A stretch of DNA of 64,000 bases, taken from contig NZ_JACYWE010000001.1 of NCBI RefSeq assembly GCF_014841105.1, positions 648,347 to 712,346 of the forward strand, given 5' to 3'. Under the pieces are notes generated by a model, which was not told the DNA's origin, ran no database searches, and was given only the letters and a program-made list of their open reading frames with translations. Position 1 is the stretch's first letter; each line of letters begins with the position of its first letter. Both the position numbers and the translations under genes were made by a program. Origin of the DNA: Lolliginicoccus lacisalsi. GTDB taxonomy: Bacteria; Actinomycetota; Actinomycetes; Mycobacteriales; Mycobacteriaceae. Of the stretch, positions 17,722-26,346 are shown in pieces.

Positions 17722-18792
17722 GTGACCACATGGACCGCGGACATCCTCGGGGATGACTTCGAGCAGTGCACCATCGAGCTGGGCACGGACCCGGATGGCG
17801 AGGGCGAGATCGTCGCCACCCTGGTGCGCCATGTGCCGCCGGATGGTCGCTTCCCCGCTGCTCACAGCGCTGCCCTGTATGTGCATGGATACTCGGACTA
17901 CTTCTTCCAGCGGCACCTCGCGGAGGCGTTCGCCGCTGCGGGCCACGCGTTCTATGCCATCGATCTGCGCAAGTGCGGGCGTTCTCAGCGCGCCGGCCTC
18001 ACTCCGCATTTTGTGACCGATCTCGCGGTCTACGACGAGGAGCTCGGCGCGGCGATCGACATCATGCGGGCCGAGCTCCTCGCCGGGGCCGGGGATCGCA
18101 TCGTCGTCTCCGCCCACTCCACGGGCGGGCTGATCGTGCCCCTGTGGCTGGATCGGCTCGAGCAGACCGAAGGCGGGACGAGCAGCCGGGGCATCATCGG
18201 CATGGTGCTCAATAGCCCCTGGTTCGACATGCAGGGCTCCTGGTGGCTGCGCAGCGTCGGCACTGCCGCCATCGATGCCGTGGGACGCGTGCAACCGCTG
18301 CGCATCGCCCAGGACGCTAAGTTCGACGGCTACGGGACGAGCCTGCACCGGGAGCGGCACGGCCAGTGGGAGTTCGACACCGAGTGGAAGCCCTACGGCG
18401 GCTACGCGGCACGGTTCGGGTGGCTCCGGGCGGTCCGGCGGGGCCACCTGCAGCTGCACCGGGGCCTCGAGACCGGCGTGCCGTCGTTGATCCTGCGCTC
18501 GGACCGGACGTGGTTCTCCCCCCACTACCAGCCCGAGATCGATACCGTGGACTGCGTGCTCGACGTGCGCCAGATAGCAAAGTGGTCGGGCTGCGTGGGC
18601 AACAGGGTGAGCGTGGTGCCGATCACGGGGGCGCGGCACGATGTGTTCCTCTCCAACGAGCCTGCTTTGTCGGAAGCATTGCGCGAGCTCGAAATCTTCC
18701 TCGAGTGGCTAGCCAGCCAGGATGCCCGCGAGCGGGGAGCCGAGGAGCCGGCGTCGGGGACCAGGGAAACGAGCGACGCGCCGGCGCGCTGA
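17722..18792 (+). CDS. Alpha/beta hydrolase (serine aminopeptidase S33 / lysophospholipase-like)
   Basis: A 356-residue predicted cytoplasmic hydrolase. ALYVHGYSDYFFQRHLAEAF (about 51-70) contains the oxyanion-hole HG motif, VSAHSTGGL (about 130-138) is the nucleophile elbow with Ser, and ITGARHDVFLS supplies the catalytic His. The substrate is unknown; the fold resembles monoacylglycerol lipases. By position just before mtr it matches Rv2854. The GTG start is predicted to be leaderless. Its stop lies 43 bp before mtr. Confidence 0.85.
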   Translation: MTTWTADILGDDFEQCTIELGTDPDGEGEIVATLVRHVPPDGRFPAAHSAALYVHGYSDYFFQRHLAEAFAAAGHAFYAIDLRKCGRSQRAGLTPHFVTDLAVYDEELGAAIDIMRAELLAGAGDRIVVSAHSTGGLIVPLWLDRLEQTEGGTSSRGIIGMVLNSPWFDMQGSWWLRSVGTAAIDAVGRVQPLRIAQDAKFDGYGTSLHRERHGQWEFDTEWKPYGGYAARFGWLRAVRRGHLQLHRGLETGVPSLILRSDRTWFSPHYQPEIDTVDCVLDVRQIAKWSGCVGNRVSVVPITGARHDVFLSNEPALSEALRELEIFLEWLASQDARERGAEEPASGTRETSDAPAR

Positions 18793-18812
18793 CCGGGGGC
18801 GCACGGACCGGC

Positions 18813-18840
18813 GGTTCGGCAGTGGAGGTTCGGCAGTGGA
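18813..18840 (+). repeat. 14-bp tandem duplication that forms the mtr start site
   Basis: GGTTCGGCAGTGGA occurs twice in direct tandem (18813-18826, 18827-18840). The junction creates GGAGG (18824-18828), seven bases before the GTG of mtr, which lies in the second copy. The GTG in the first copy is out of frame because 14 is not a multiple of three. Confidence 0.85.
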
Positions 18841-20263
18841 GCACTACGACATCGTGATCATCGGGGCCGGGTCCGGCAACATGATCGTCAATCGCAAGTT
18901 CGCGAGCAAGAAGGTCGCGATCATCGAGGCGAACAAGTTCGGTGGGACGTGCCTGAACGTCGGATGCATCCCCACCAAGATGTTCGTCTACACGGCGGAC
19001 GTGGCCGCCCATATCCGCGAGGCCGCGCGCTTCGGCATCACCGCGCGGCTGGACTCGGTGGACTGGCCGGCGATCGTGGATCGCATCTTCTCGCGCATCG
19101 ATGCCAACGTGGCCGCCGCCAAGCAGTTCCGCGAGGACAACCCGAACGTCACGGTGTACTCCACGCGCGCGCGGTTCATCGAGGATCATGTGCTCGAGCT
19201 CGCCCCCACCGATGACGAGGGAGCACCCGGCGGCACCGGCGCACCCAGCACTGGAGGGCAACGGATCAGCGCTGATCAGATCGTCATCGCCACCGGCTCG
19301 CGCCCCACGATCCCGGACCAGTTCTCCAGCTTCGACGCCGTGGCGAGCGGTCGGGTGCCCGTCTACACCTCCGATGACATCATGCGGATCCCGCAGCTGC
19401 CAGACCGGCTGGTGATCGTGGGCGGTGGCTTCATCGCCGCGGAGTTCGCGCATGTGTTCTCCGAGCTCGGGGTGGAGGTCACCCTCGTCGAGCGTGGTCC
19501 CGCCCTGCTGCGCCACCACGATGGGGAGATCTCGCAGCGCTTCACCGCGCTCGCCAGCAAGCAGTGGAAGGTGCGACTGAACACCGAGGTCACCGCGGTG
19601 GAGGAATCACCGGGAGGCGCTCGCGTCACCTTGTCCACCGGCGATGTCCTCGAGTGCGCGGCGCTGCTCGCGGCTACCGGCCGAGCCCCCGATACCGGCG
19701 AGCTCGGCCTCGGCAACACCTCGGTGCGCGTGGAGGAGGACGGGCGGATCGTCGTCGACGCGCACCAGCGCACCAGCGCGGATGGGGTGTGGGCTCTCGG
19801 CGACGTGTGCTCGCCGTGGATGCTCAAGCATGTGGCCAACCACGAGGCGCGCGTGGTGCAGCACAACCTGCTGCATCCGGGGGAACTGATCAAGACCGAT
19901 CACCGGGTGGTGCCCTCGGGCGTCTTCACCGCCCCCCAGATCGCGACGGTGGGACTGACCAGCGAGATGGCGAGCGAGGCGGGGCTCGACGTCGTGGAGT
20001 CGGTGTTCGATTACAAGGATGTCGCCTATGGGTGGGCGATGGATGATCCGGAGGGGTTCTGCAAGGTCATCGTGGATCGACCAACCGGGCTGATCGTGGG
20101 AGCGCACCTGCTGGGCGCCCACGCGACGGCGCTGATCCAGCAGGTCGTCCAGGCGATGACCTTCGGGATCAGCGCCGCGGAAATGGCGCGCGGGCAGTAC
20201 TGGGTGCATCCCGCGCTGCCCGAGGTGGTGGAGAACGCCTTGCTCGGGGCGCGCATCCGGTAG
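18836..20263 (+). CDS. mtr: Mycothione reductase
   Basis: A 475-residue flavoprotein disulfide reductase that uses NADPH to reduce mycothiol disulfide. FAD motif IIGAGSGNMIVN (about 8-19), redox-active Cys pair in GGTCLNVGCIPTKM (about 35-48), NADPH motif VIVGGGFIAAEFAHVF, and the C-terminal HPALPEVVENAL that supplies the active-site His to the partner subunit. The sequence EHYDIVIIGAGSGN is typical of Mtr rather than lipoamide dehydrogenase. A 20-residue Gly/Ala/Pro-rich insertion lies near 125-142. Confidence 0.95.
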   Translation: MEHYDIVIIGAGSGNMIVNRKFASKKVAIIEANKFGGTCLNVGCIPTKMFVYTADVAAHIREAARFGITARLDSVDWPAIVDRIFSRIDANVAAAKQFREDNPNVTVYSTRARFIEDHVLELAPTDDEGAPGGTGAPSTGGQRISADQIVIATGSRPTIPDQFSSFDAVASGRVPVYTSDDIMRIPQLPDRLVIVGGGFIAAEFAHVFSELGVEVTLVERGPALLRHHDGEISQRFTALASKQWKVRLNTEVTAVEESPGGARVTLSTGDVLECAALLAATGRAPDTGELGLGNTSVRVEEDGRIVVDAHQRTSADGVWALGDVCSPWMLKHVANHEARVVQHNLLHPGELIKTDHRVVPSGVFTAPQIATVGLTSEMASEAGLDVVESVFDYKDVAYGWAMDDPEGFCKVIVDRPTGLIVGAHLLGAHATALIQQVVQAMTFGISAAEMARGQYWVHPALPEVVENALLGARIR

Positions 20264-20285
20264 GCGGTGCCCCAGGGCCGCGCGG

Positions 20286-20849
20286 TCACCAGGGGTTGGA
20301 GCGCAGCACCACCTCAGTGGCGAGCACGCCGAGCTCCGAGGCAGCACCGGCGGTATCGGTGGTCGTGACGATCCGGAGGTCACCGCGGATGTGCTGGCCG
20401 GACGCCTTCGCGTGGGCGAGCTCGCGGGGGCTGGTCGCGATGATGGTGGTGCCGACCTCGATCGCCGGGCAGGTGGCGTCGATGGCCGTGTCCTGGCTGG
20501 TCACCGCAGCGGGGTGGCCGGAGCCAAGCACGATGAGGCTGCTCGTGCGATCGAAGTGGTGGGCGGCGAACTGCCAGGCGACCACGGTGGCCGCACGGAT
20601 CCCAGTGACGTGGACCCAGCCGAGGCCCAGCGCGTCAATGAGACCGAGGATGTCGGCGTCGGGGGTGGTCGTCGCTACGGGAACAGTGGCGGTGCGCAGG
20701 CCGGAATTGTGCAGGCGGGCGCACAACTCGTCGTAATCCTCGGCAGCGTCTCCCTCGGGGACGAGGATGAGGACGGCGGCGTTGCGCTGGTCCCCTCCGC
20801 ATCGCGCCGTGTAGTCGTTCTCCCCCATTGTCTTCGAGACGATCTCCAT
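20286..20849 (-). CDS. Alpha/beta-hydrolase-fold protein lacking the usual nucleophile
   Basis: A 187-residue protein that I cannot name. The layout AAVLILVPEGDAAEDYDELCARL, a central DALGLGWVHVTGIRAATVVAW and SLIVLGSGHPAAV resembles the alpha/beta hydrolase fold. The nucleophile elbow, normally GxSxG, reads GIRAA, so catalysis of the usual kind is unlikely. ATG 20849 gives MEIVSKTMGEND; a longer reading has no support. It faces mtr tail to tail with a 22-bp gap. Confidence 0.65.
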   Translation of the reverse strand: MEIVSKTMGENDYTARCGGDQRNAAVLILVPEGDAAEDYDELCARLHNSGLRTATVPVATTTPDADILGLIDALGLGWVHVTGIRAATVVAWQFAAHHFDRTSSLIVLGSGHPAAVTSQDTAIDATCPAIEVGTTIIATSPRELAHAKASGQHIRGDLRIVTTTDTAGAASELGVLATEVVLRSNPW

Positions 20850-20984
20850 GCCGTGCACGTTACGCGAATGGGATGGTCGCGACCTGCACAGTTGTGCGAA
20901 CTCACTCGATTGCCGGGGTGGGGCACGGCGCACACCGGGGTCGTAGCACGGCAGCCCTCATAGGGGGCGATGGGGCAAAGGGCA

Positions 20985-21013
20985 TTGCGCCTTCGCCAGG
21001 TTACATCTATGGT
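20985..21013 (+). promoter_or_regulatory. Promoter of the gntR-ABC operon
   Basis: TTGCGC (20985-20990), exactly 17 bp, then TATGGT (21008-21013). Transcription would start near 21020 and give a leader of about 65 nt before gntR. Confidence 0.6.
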
Positions 21014-21028
21014 TAGTTGCACAAGTAG
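21013..21028 (+). promoter_or_regulatory. Candidate GntR operator over the transcription start
   Basis: TTAGTTG-CA-CAAGTAG is a dyad with five of seven pairs matching, directly overlapping the predicted start point. Position and symmetry suit autorepression by the downstream GntR protein. This is inference only. Confidence 0.4.
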
Positions 21029-21051
21029 TGAACCAGTGAACCAGTGAGCCA
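21028..21051 (+). repeat. Three tandem 8-bp repeats in the gntR leader
   Basis: GTGAACCA, GTGAACCA and GTGAGCCA follow one another without spacer between the candidate operator and the ribosome binding site. They may be extra half-sites or a slippage product. Confidence 0.7.
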
Positions 21052-21085
21052 ATGAGGCTCCTGGCGCAGCGCGGAAGGCTTGCCC

Positions 21086-21454
21086 ATGGACGACGGAAAA
21101 CCCCTTTTCCAGCAGGTGGCCGAGCTCGTCGAGGGCTCGATCATCGATGGCTCGCTCAACGAGGAGGAGCAAGCGCCCTCGACCAACGAGCTCGCTGCCT
21201 TCCATCACATCAACCCAGCCACCGCCGCCAAGGGGCTCAATCAGCTCGTCACCACCGGCGTGCTCTACAAGAAGCGGGGAATAGGAATGTTCGTCGCCCC
21301 CGGCGCCCGCGACCGGCTCCGCGGGCAACGCCGCGAGCAGTTCGCCCGCGCCTACATCGCGCCGCTCCTCGCCGAGGCACGCCGCATCGGCATCGCGCCC
21401 GAGGAGCTCAGGACCATGCTCGACCACAGGGAGGACCAGGATGATCGCCACTGA
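21086..21454 (+). CDS. GntR family regulator, YtrA subfamily
   Basis: A 122-residue repressor-type protein: winged helix-turn-helix in residues 5-70 (PLFQQVAELVEGSIIDG, STNELAAFHHINPATAAKG) and a short helical C-terminus for dimerisation, the YtrA layout. YtrA regulators usually sit first in ABC transporter operons that they repress. GGAAGG lies seven bases before the ATG; TTG 21080 is an alternative. The end overlaps the ABC ATPase gene by 14 bp. Confidence 0.88.
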   Translation: MDDGKPLFQQVAELVEGSIIDGSLNEEEQAPSTNELAAFHHINPATAAKGLNQLVTTGVLYKKRGIGMFVAPGARDRLRGQRREQFARAYIAPLLAEARRIGIAPEELRTMLDHREDQDDRH

Positions 21455-22337
21455 ACCCACTAGTTCCCCACCAGCCCCCACCGGGCTGCACGGGGTGACC
21501 ATGCGCTTCGGGCGCCTCCGCGCCCTCGACGACGTGGACCTCGCGCTGCGCCCCGGCACCATCCACGGGCTCCTCGGCCGCAATGGATCCGGCAAGACCA
21601 CCGCCATGCGCATCCTCGCCGGCCACCAGATCCCCACCGCCGGCCGCGCCACGCTCGATGGGTCCAGGATCTTCGAGGATGACACTGCCGTCGCCGCGAT
21701 CAGCTTCATCCGGGACGACCAGCGGTATCCCGACGACTTCACCGTCCACCACGTGCTGCGCTGCGCCGCCGCACTGCATCCCGCGTGGAACGAGCAGCTC
21801 GCCCAGCAACTCTGCCAAGACTTCGCCCTGCCGCTACGACGCAAGACCAAGAAGCTCTCGCGCGGCATGCGATCCGCGCTTGCCATCACCGTCGGGCTCG
21901 CCTCCCGCGCGCCCCTCACCCTGCTCGACGAGCCCACCCTCGGCCTCGACGCGCCCTCGCGACAGATCTTCCACGATCGCCTCATCGAGGACTACGCGCT
22001 GCATCCCCGGACGATCCTGCTCTCCACCCACCTCATCGACGAGGTCTCCCCGCTGCTCGAGCATGTGTTCATCCTTGACCGCGGTCGCGTGATAGCCGAT
22101 ACCACGGCAGACGAGCTGCGCTCCCGCGCGGTGCGCGCCACCGGGGAGACCCAGCAGGTGCGGGAACTGATCGGCGACGCCTCCGTGCTGGGAACCGAGA
22201 CGCTCGGCAGCCAATCGCGCATCGTTGCCGCGATCGCAGCCGACGAGCACCTCCGCGCCGAGGCCCTGCGGCGCGGCGTGGCCCTCGATCCCGTGCCGTT
22301 GCAGCAGCTGATCACCCACCTCACCCAAGGAACATGA
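21441..22337 (+). CDS. ABC transporter ATP-binding protein
   Basis: A 298-residue ATPase: Walker A GLLGRNGSGKTTAM (about 43-56), a signature reading LSRGM in place of LSGGQ (about 138-142), Walker B LTLLDEPTLGLD (about 154-165) and the His switch STHLIDE. The C-terminal part beyond about 230 is longer than a minimal domain. It pairs with the permease gene that begins at its stop (ATGA). The substrate is unknown; related YtrA-linked systems respond to cell-envelope stress. Confidence 0.9.
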   Translation: MIATEPTSSPPAPTGLHGVTMRFGRLRALDDVDLALRPGTIHGLLGRNGSGKTTAMRILAGHQIPTAGRATLDGSRIFEDDTAVAAISFIRDDQRYPDDFTVHHVLRCAAALHPAWNEQLAQQLCQDFALPLRRKTKKLSRGMRSALAITVGLASRAPLTLLDEPTLGLDAPSRQIFHDRLIEDYALHPRTILLSTHLIDEVSPLLEHVFILDRGRVIADTTADELRSRAVRATGETQQVRELIGDASVLGTETLGSQSRIVAAIAADEHLRAEALRRGVALDPVPLQQLITHLTQGT

Positions 22338-23068
22338 CGATGTCCGAGGAGAACACCATGCAAACGATCAACCGCGCCACCCGCGCCCGGCAGGCGCTCG
22401 CGCTCTACCGGCAGGTCTTTCCCAGGAACCTGATCATCATCGCGTTGATCACCGGGGCGATCTTCCTCCTCCAGCTCGCCATCGCCGCCTATTTCAGCGG
22501 TCGGGGCGAGGTCTTCACTGGCTCCGCACCGATCATCCTGGCCATCTTTGTCTTCGTGACCGCGATCATGTCGATGACCCAGTACCTGCCGCTCGCGCTG
22601 GGCCTGGGCCTCACCCGGCACGCTTTCCTGCTCGCGAGCCTGGTGCACGCGAGCATCCTGGCCATCGTGCTCACTGGCGCGTGCATGCTCCTCGCGCTCG
22701 TCGAGCACGTGACCGACGGCTGGTGGCTCGGTTTCACCTTCTTCGACGTCGCGGGCGAGCTCACCGTCCATCCCGCATCAGCGATCGCCATCATCCCCCT
22801 GGGGCTGCTCGCGGTGGCGTCCCTGGGCTTGCTGCTCGGCGCCATCCACACGCGCTGGGGAGGCACCGGCGCCTGGGTCGTCATCCTCGGGACGCTCGCG
22901 GCGGCCAGCATCCTCGGATCGATCGAGAGCCTGGCGTCGCTTGCCCGCAGCGCGGCCAGCATCGTCGACAGCGCGCCGATGGAGGCGCAACTGCTCGGCG
23001 GCTACGCTCTCGCCGCCCTCGTTCTCGCGGCGCTCACCAGCCTGGTGATCCGGCGAGCATCCATCTAG
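22334..23068 (+). CDS. ABC transporter permease, ABC-2-like
   Basis: A 244-residue membrane protein with about six hydrophobic segments (near 34-53, 64-82, 100-124, 148-170, 178-196 and 219-240). It overlaps the ATPase gene by four bases (ATGA), so the pair is translationally coupled. ATG 22340 is also possible. No substrate-binding protein gene follows, which argues for export or signalling rather than uptake. Confidence 0.85.
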   Translation: MTMSEENTMQTINRATRARQALALYRQVFPRNLIIIALITGAIFLLQLAIAAYFSGRGEVFTGSAPIILAIFVFVTAIMSMTQYLPLALGLGLTRHAFLLASLVHASILAIVLTGACMLLALVEHVTDGWWLGFTFFDVAGELTVHPASAIAIIPLGLLAVASLGLLLGAIHTRWGGTGAWVVILGTLAAASILGSIESLASLARSAASIVDSAPMEAQLLGGYALAALVLAALTSLVIRRASI

Positions 23069-23090
23069 CCCGATCCGATCACGGATGCCG

Positions 23091-24098
23091 TCACTGGGCG
23101 ACCCGCGGCACGAGCACTTCGAGAGCCGCGGGCCGCACGGATGCGCGCAGCGGAAGCCGACCGAGCCGATCGCCATCGCCCCATGCCTCCAGCTTCTCTC
23201 CACGGTCCTCGATGCGCACCTCGACCTCCCGACCGCGGAGGACAGTGACGTCGGGAAGCGCTACGTGGTCGCCCCGGTAGAGCCGGGGCAGCGCGCGCAG
23301 CAGCCTCGCGCGCGATCCGGCCGAGACCATCACGATGTCGAGCATCCCGTCCGCGGGGTCGGCATCGGGGGCGATGTGCATGCCCCGGCCGTAGAAGCCC
23401 GAGCTCGCGATGACCGTGGTGAAGCCCCGGAAGCGATGGGAGGAACCATCGACGTCGACGATGTACTGGCGGGGCGGGAACGAGGCGAGCGCCCGGACCG
23501 CTGCATAGTGGTACTGGAGCGCGGCGGGAATGAAGCGTGGCGCTCGGTCCACCAGTGCCGAGGCGAGGGAATCCACCCCCGCATAGACACTTCCCGCGAC
23601 CACGTCTGCCCCGCGAGCAGTGGTCACGTCGATGAGATCGATGCGCGTGGCCCGGCCACGCAGCAAGCAGTCGGCATTGGCAGCTGCGGCACGCGGAATG
23701 CCGAGCTGCCGGGCAAGGTCGTTTCCACGCCCCGCTGGCACGATGCCGAGGGTTCCGCCCGCGCCCGAGACCGCACCGGCGAGCGATCCCACCATGCCAT
23801 CCCCGCCCACCGCGACGATGATCTCGCCGCGCGCGACCGCGCCAGGGATCAACCCCCGGCAATGCTCCGCTCCCGCGCTCTGCGTGATCCTGGCCTCGGC
23901 CCCCGCCGATCGCAGGCGCCGGGCCACGGGCGCCGCTGCCCGGGCCGCCGAGCCACCACCAGCTTGGCGGTTGAGAAGGAAGCGGAAGGCGCGGGGGCCG
24001 CTCACTGGGCGCTGCTCGGATGGGCGCTGCTGGGCTGGGCTCACCGGTCGATGATGCGGGATGCGACACTTCCTGTCGACAGGAACGGCACGAGGCAT
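23091..24098 (-). CDS. Diacylglycerol/lipid kinase family protein
   Basis: A 335-residue DAGKc-domain protein. VAVGGDGMVGSLAGAV (about 94-109) and GTLGIVPAGRGNDLAR (about 114-129) are the nucleotide-binding motifs of the family that includes DgkB, YegS and sphingosine kinases. The lipid substrate is unknown; phosphatidylinositol or diacylglycerol turnover is plausible. AGGAG lies about seven bases before the ATG. It is divergent from tetR with 68 bp between them. Confidence 0.87.
   Translation of the reverse strand: MPRAVPVDRKCRIPHHRPVSPAQQRPSEQRPVSGPRAFRFLLNRQAGGGSAARAAAPVARRLRSAGAEARITQSAGAEHCRGLIPGAVARGEIIVAVGGDGMVGSLAGAVSGAGGTLGIVPAGRGNDLARQLGIPRAAAANADCLLRGRATRIDLIDVTTARGADVVAGSVYAGVDSLASALVDRAPRFIPAALQYHYAAVRALASFPPRQYIVDVDGSSHRFRGFTTVIASSGFYGRGMHIAPDADPADGMLDIVMVSAGSRARLLRALPRLYRGDHVALPDVTVLRGREVEVRIEDRGEKLEAWGDGDRLGRLPLRASVRPAALEVLVPRVAQ
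24070..24085. promoter_or_regulatory. 16-bp perfect palindrome in the lipid kinase 5' codons
   Basis: TTCCTGTCGACAGGAA lies over codons 5-10 of the lipid kinase gene, 82 bp before the divergent tetR start. A perfect palindrome next to a TetR gene may be an operator for it. Confidence 0.4.
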
Positions 24099-24153
24099 GG
24101 ATCACTCCTGCAGCGGATGCTGGGATAGCCCACCCCGGTCCCGATGAGTGTGT

Positions 24154-24171
24154 TACGTTGTGACATATGTC
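24154..24171 (+). promoter_or_regulatory. Leaderless promoter and dyads at the tetR start
   Basis: TACGTT (24154-24159) is seven bases before the ATG at 24167, so the message is probably leaderless. The -10 lies within TGTTAC-GTT-GTGACA (five of six pairs), and the start codon is centred in the perfect palindrome GACATATGTC (24162-24171). Either could be an autoregulatory operator. Confidence 0.55.
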
Positions 24172-24781
24172 GATCGGCCGTCACAGATCCATTAACGAGG
24201 ATGCCGTCCTCGACGCCGCTCGCGACTGCGTGCTCGCCGTCGGCTGGAAGCGCACGACGCTGACCGACGTTGCCCGGCGCGCAGGTGTGTCCCGCATGTC
24301 CATCTACCGCAAATGGAACGACATGCGTCGGCTCATGAGCGATGTCATGACCCGCGAATGGACCAGCCTCCCCGGCATCGAGGAACTCCTCGGCACCGAG
24401 GGCCACCATCCCGCTCGAGCACCTCGCGAGCTAGCGACCGAGCTCCTCGCCATCACCGACTCGCTCCGTGAGAACTCGCTGTTCGCGAAGGTCATGGACG
24501 TCGATCCCGAGATCATGCTCACCTACATCATCCAGCGCCGCGGGCGCACCCAGAACTGGGGCATCGCGGTGTTCGAGCGCATGATCCGCCACGGACAGGC
24601 CGCCGGCACGCTCCGGGACGGTGACGCCGCCGCGAGGGCGCACACCATCCTTCTGCTCTGCCAGTCCTGGCTGGTATCCGCGCCGATCATGGCCGGGCCG
24701 CCGTCGCTCGAGAGCCTCCGTGCCGAGCAGATCGATCTGCTCACGCGCTACCTCGCCCCCAGCGGCGCGCCCACCGCCTAG
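24167..24781 (+). CDS. TetR/AcrR family transcriptional regulator
   Basis: A 204-residue regulator. The N-terminal helix-turn-helix is [21 protein letters not shown] (about 30-50); the C-terminal ligand/dimer domain (about 60-204) is not recognisable. It is divergent from the lipid kinase gene, which is the likely target, and its stop overlaps the cobQ stop on the other strand by four bases. Confidence 0.92.
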   Translation: MSIGRHRSINEDAVLDAARDCVLAVGWKRTTLTDVARRAGVSRMSIYRKWNDMRRLMSDVMTREWTSLPGIEELLGTEGHHPARAPRELATELLAITDSLRENSLFAKVMDVDPEIMLTYIIQRRGRTQNWGIAVFERMIRHGQAAGTLRDGDAAARAHTILLLCQSWLVSAPIMAGPPSLESLRAEQIDLLTRYLAPSGAPTA

Positions 24782-26346
24782 CGACCGCGCAGCCGCGCCT
24801 CGAGCACCGGCAACAATTCCGGCCCCGCGCCCGGAGCCCGTCCCGAGCGCATCACGGCCTCCAGCCGCGCCAGCCCGATCCCCTGCTCCACCGCATCCGC
24901 GATAGCGTCGAGCTGCGCCTCCCGCGCCCCGGCCACCGACGTGCTGGGCGAGACCCGGAAGCCCCGCGCGCCACGCAGCCGCGCCACCTCCTCGAGGAAC
25001 GCGCGGCGGAACCGATCATTATCGAGCAACCCATGCCAATGGGTGCCCCACAAGGCCTCGCGCGCGCTCCCCTCGCCCCCGGAAACCGTATCGAGCAAAG
25101 GTGCTTCTCGATTGCGGGTCACCCGGCCATGATGGATCTCGTACCCGCGCACAGCGATGCCCGCGCCCACCGCGCTGCCGCGCCCCTCGGGACGCTCGAG
25201 CACCTTGTCCGGCGCGAACTCCGTCACGACATCGAGCAGCGCCAGCCCCGCCACCGGGCCCGCGGCACCGGACTCCACCGGGTCAACGATCGTCGTGCCG
25301 AGCATCTGATATCCCCCGCATATGCCCAGCAAGGGGCCGCCCGCCTCCGCTCGCGACCGCAAGGCCAGGTCCAGGCCACGCTCGCGCAACCAGCGAAGGT
25401 CATCGACGGTGGCCTTGCTGCCCGGCAGCACCACGAGGTCCGCCGCCAGGACCGAGCCGGGATCATCGACCCACCGCACCACCACGCCCGGCTCGCAGGC
25501 CAGCGCCTCCACATCGGTCGCGTTCGACACCCGCGGCAGCCGGATCGCCGCCACCGATAGCCATGCGTCGCCGAGCGGCGGGGCCGCCAGGCCGACCACT
25601 CGACCGACCGGGCTCGCCAGCGAATCCTCCGCATCGAGCCACACATCGTGCAGGAACGGAACCGTGCCCAGCACCGGGCGCCCGGTCAGCTCCGCCACGC
25701 ATTCGAGGCCCGGGCGCAGCAACTCCGGATCACCCCGGAACTTATTGACGATGAAGCCCGCCACTCGTTGCTGATCGGCGGCGGAGAGCACCGCGAGCGT
25801 GCCCACGAAGTGCGCCAGCACGCCGCCCCGGTCGATGTCGCCCACCACCACGACCGGCAGGCCGGCCGCCTCGGCAAGGCCCATGTTCGCCACATCGGAA
25901 TGGCGGAGGTTCATCTCGGCCGGCGAGCCCGCGCCCTCGCACACCACGATGTCGAACTCCTCGCGCAGGCCCCGCAGCGCCTCCGCCGCGACGCCCCGCA
26001 ACCAGGAGCGGCGCGCGATGTAGTCACCGGCCATCACCGTTCCCTCGGCACGACCATGGATGACGAGCTGCGAGCGCCGATCGGACCCCGGCTTGAGCAG
26101 GATGGGGTTGAACCGCGTGCTCGGCTCGAGGCCGCACGCCCGCGCCTGCAACGCCTGCGCCCGGCCGATCTCGCCGCCATCGAGGGTGACGAACGAGTTG
26201 TTCGACATGTTCTGCGCCTTGAACGGCGCCACCGATACGCCCTGCCTCGCCCAGGCCCGGCACAACCCCGCCACGATCACGCTCTTGCCCGCGTCGGAGG
26301 TGGTTCCAGCGACAAGGAGCGCCCCCGCGGGACGCGCGGGGCTCAC
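24778..26346 (-). CDS. cobQ: Cobyric acid synthase
   Basis: A 522-residue glutamine-dependent amidase that amidates side chains b, d, e and g of adenosylcobyrinic acid a,c-diamide. ATPase motif [15 protein letters not shown] (about 14-28), [12 protein letters not shown], and glutaminase Cys in [12 protein letters not shown] (about 340-351) with the His of YEIHHGR. The GTG overlaps the map stop by four bases (GTGA), so cobQ is coupled to map. It lies 11 kb from the other cobalamin genes. Confidence 0.95.
   Translation of the reverse strand: MSPARPAGALLVAGTTSDAGKSVIVAGLCRAWARQGVSVAPFKAQNMSNNSFVTLDGGEIGRAQALQARACGLEPSTRFNPILLKPGSDRRSQLVIHGRAEGTVMAGDYIARRSWLRGVAAEALRGLREEFDIVVCEGAGSPAEMNLRHSDVANMGLAEAAGLPVVVVGDIDRGGVLAHFVGTLAVLSAADQQRVAGFIVNKFRGDPELLRPGLECVAELTGRPVLGTVPFLHDVWLDAEDSLASPVGRVVGLAAPPLGDAWLSVAAIRLPRVSNATDVEALACEPGVVVRWVDDPGSVLAADLVVLPGSKATVDDLRWLRERGLDLALRSRAEAGGPLLGICGGYQMLGTTIVDPVESGAAGPVAGLALLDVVTEFAPDKVLERPEGRGSAVGAGIAVRGYEIHHGRVTRNREAPLLDTVSGGEGSAREALWGTHWHGLLDNDRFRRAFLEEVARLRGARGFRVSPSTSVAGAREAQLDAIADAVEQGIGLARLEAVMRSGRAPGAGPELLPVLEARLRGR

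Noticed and set aside
21052-21444. Long plus-strand reading frame from ATG 21052 beside gntR
   Set aside because: It is the shifted frame of gntR, with no family match and Arg/Pro-rich composition typical of GC-rich shadow frames.
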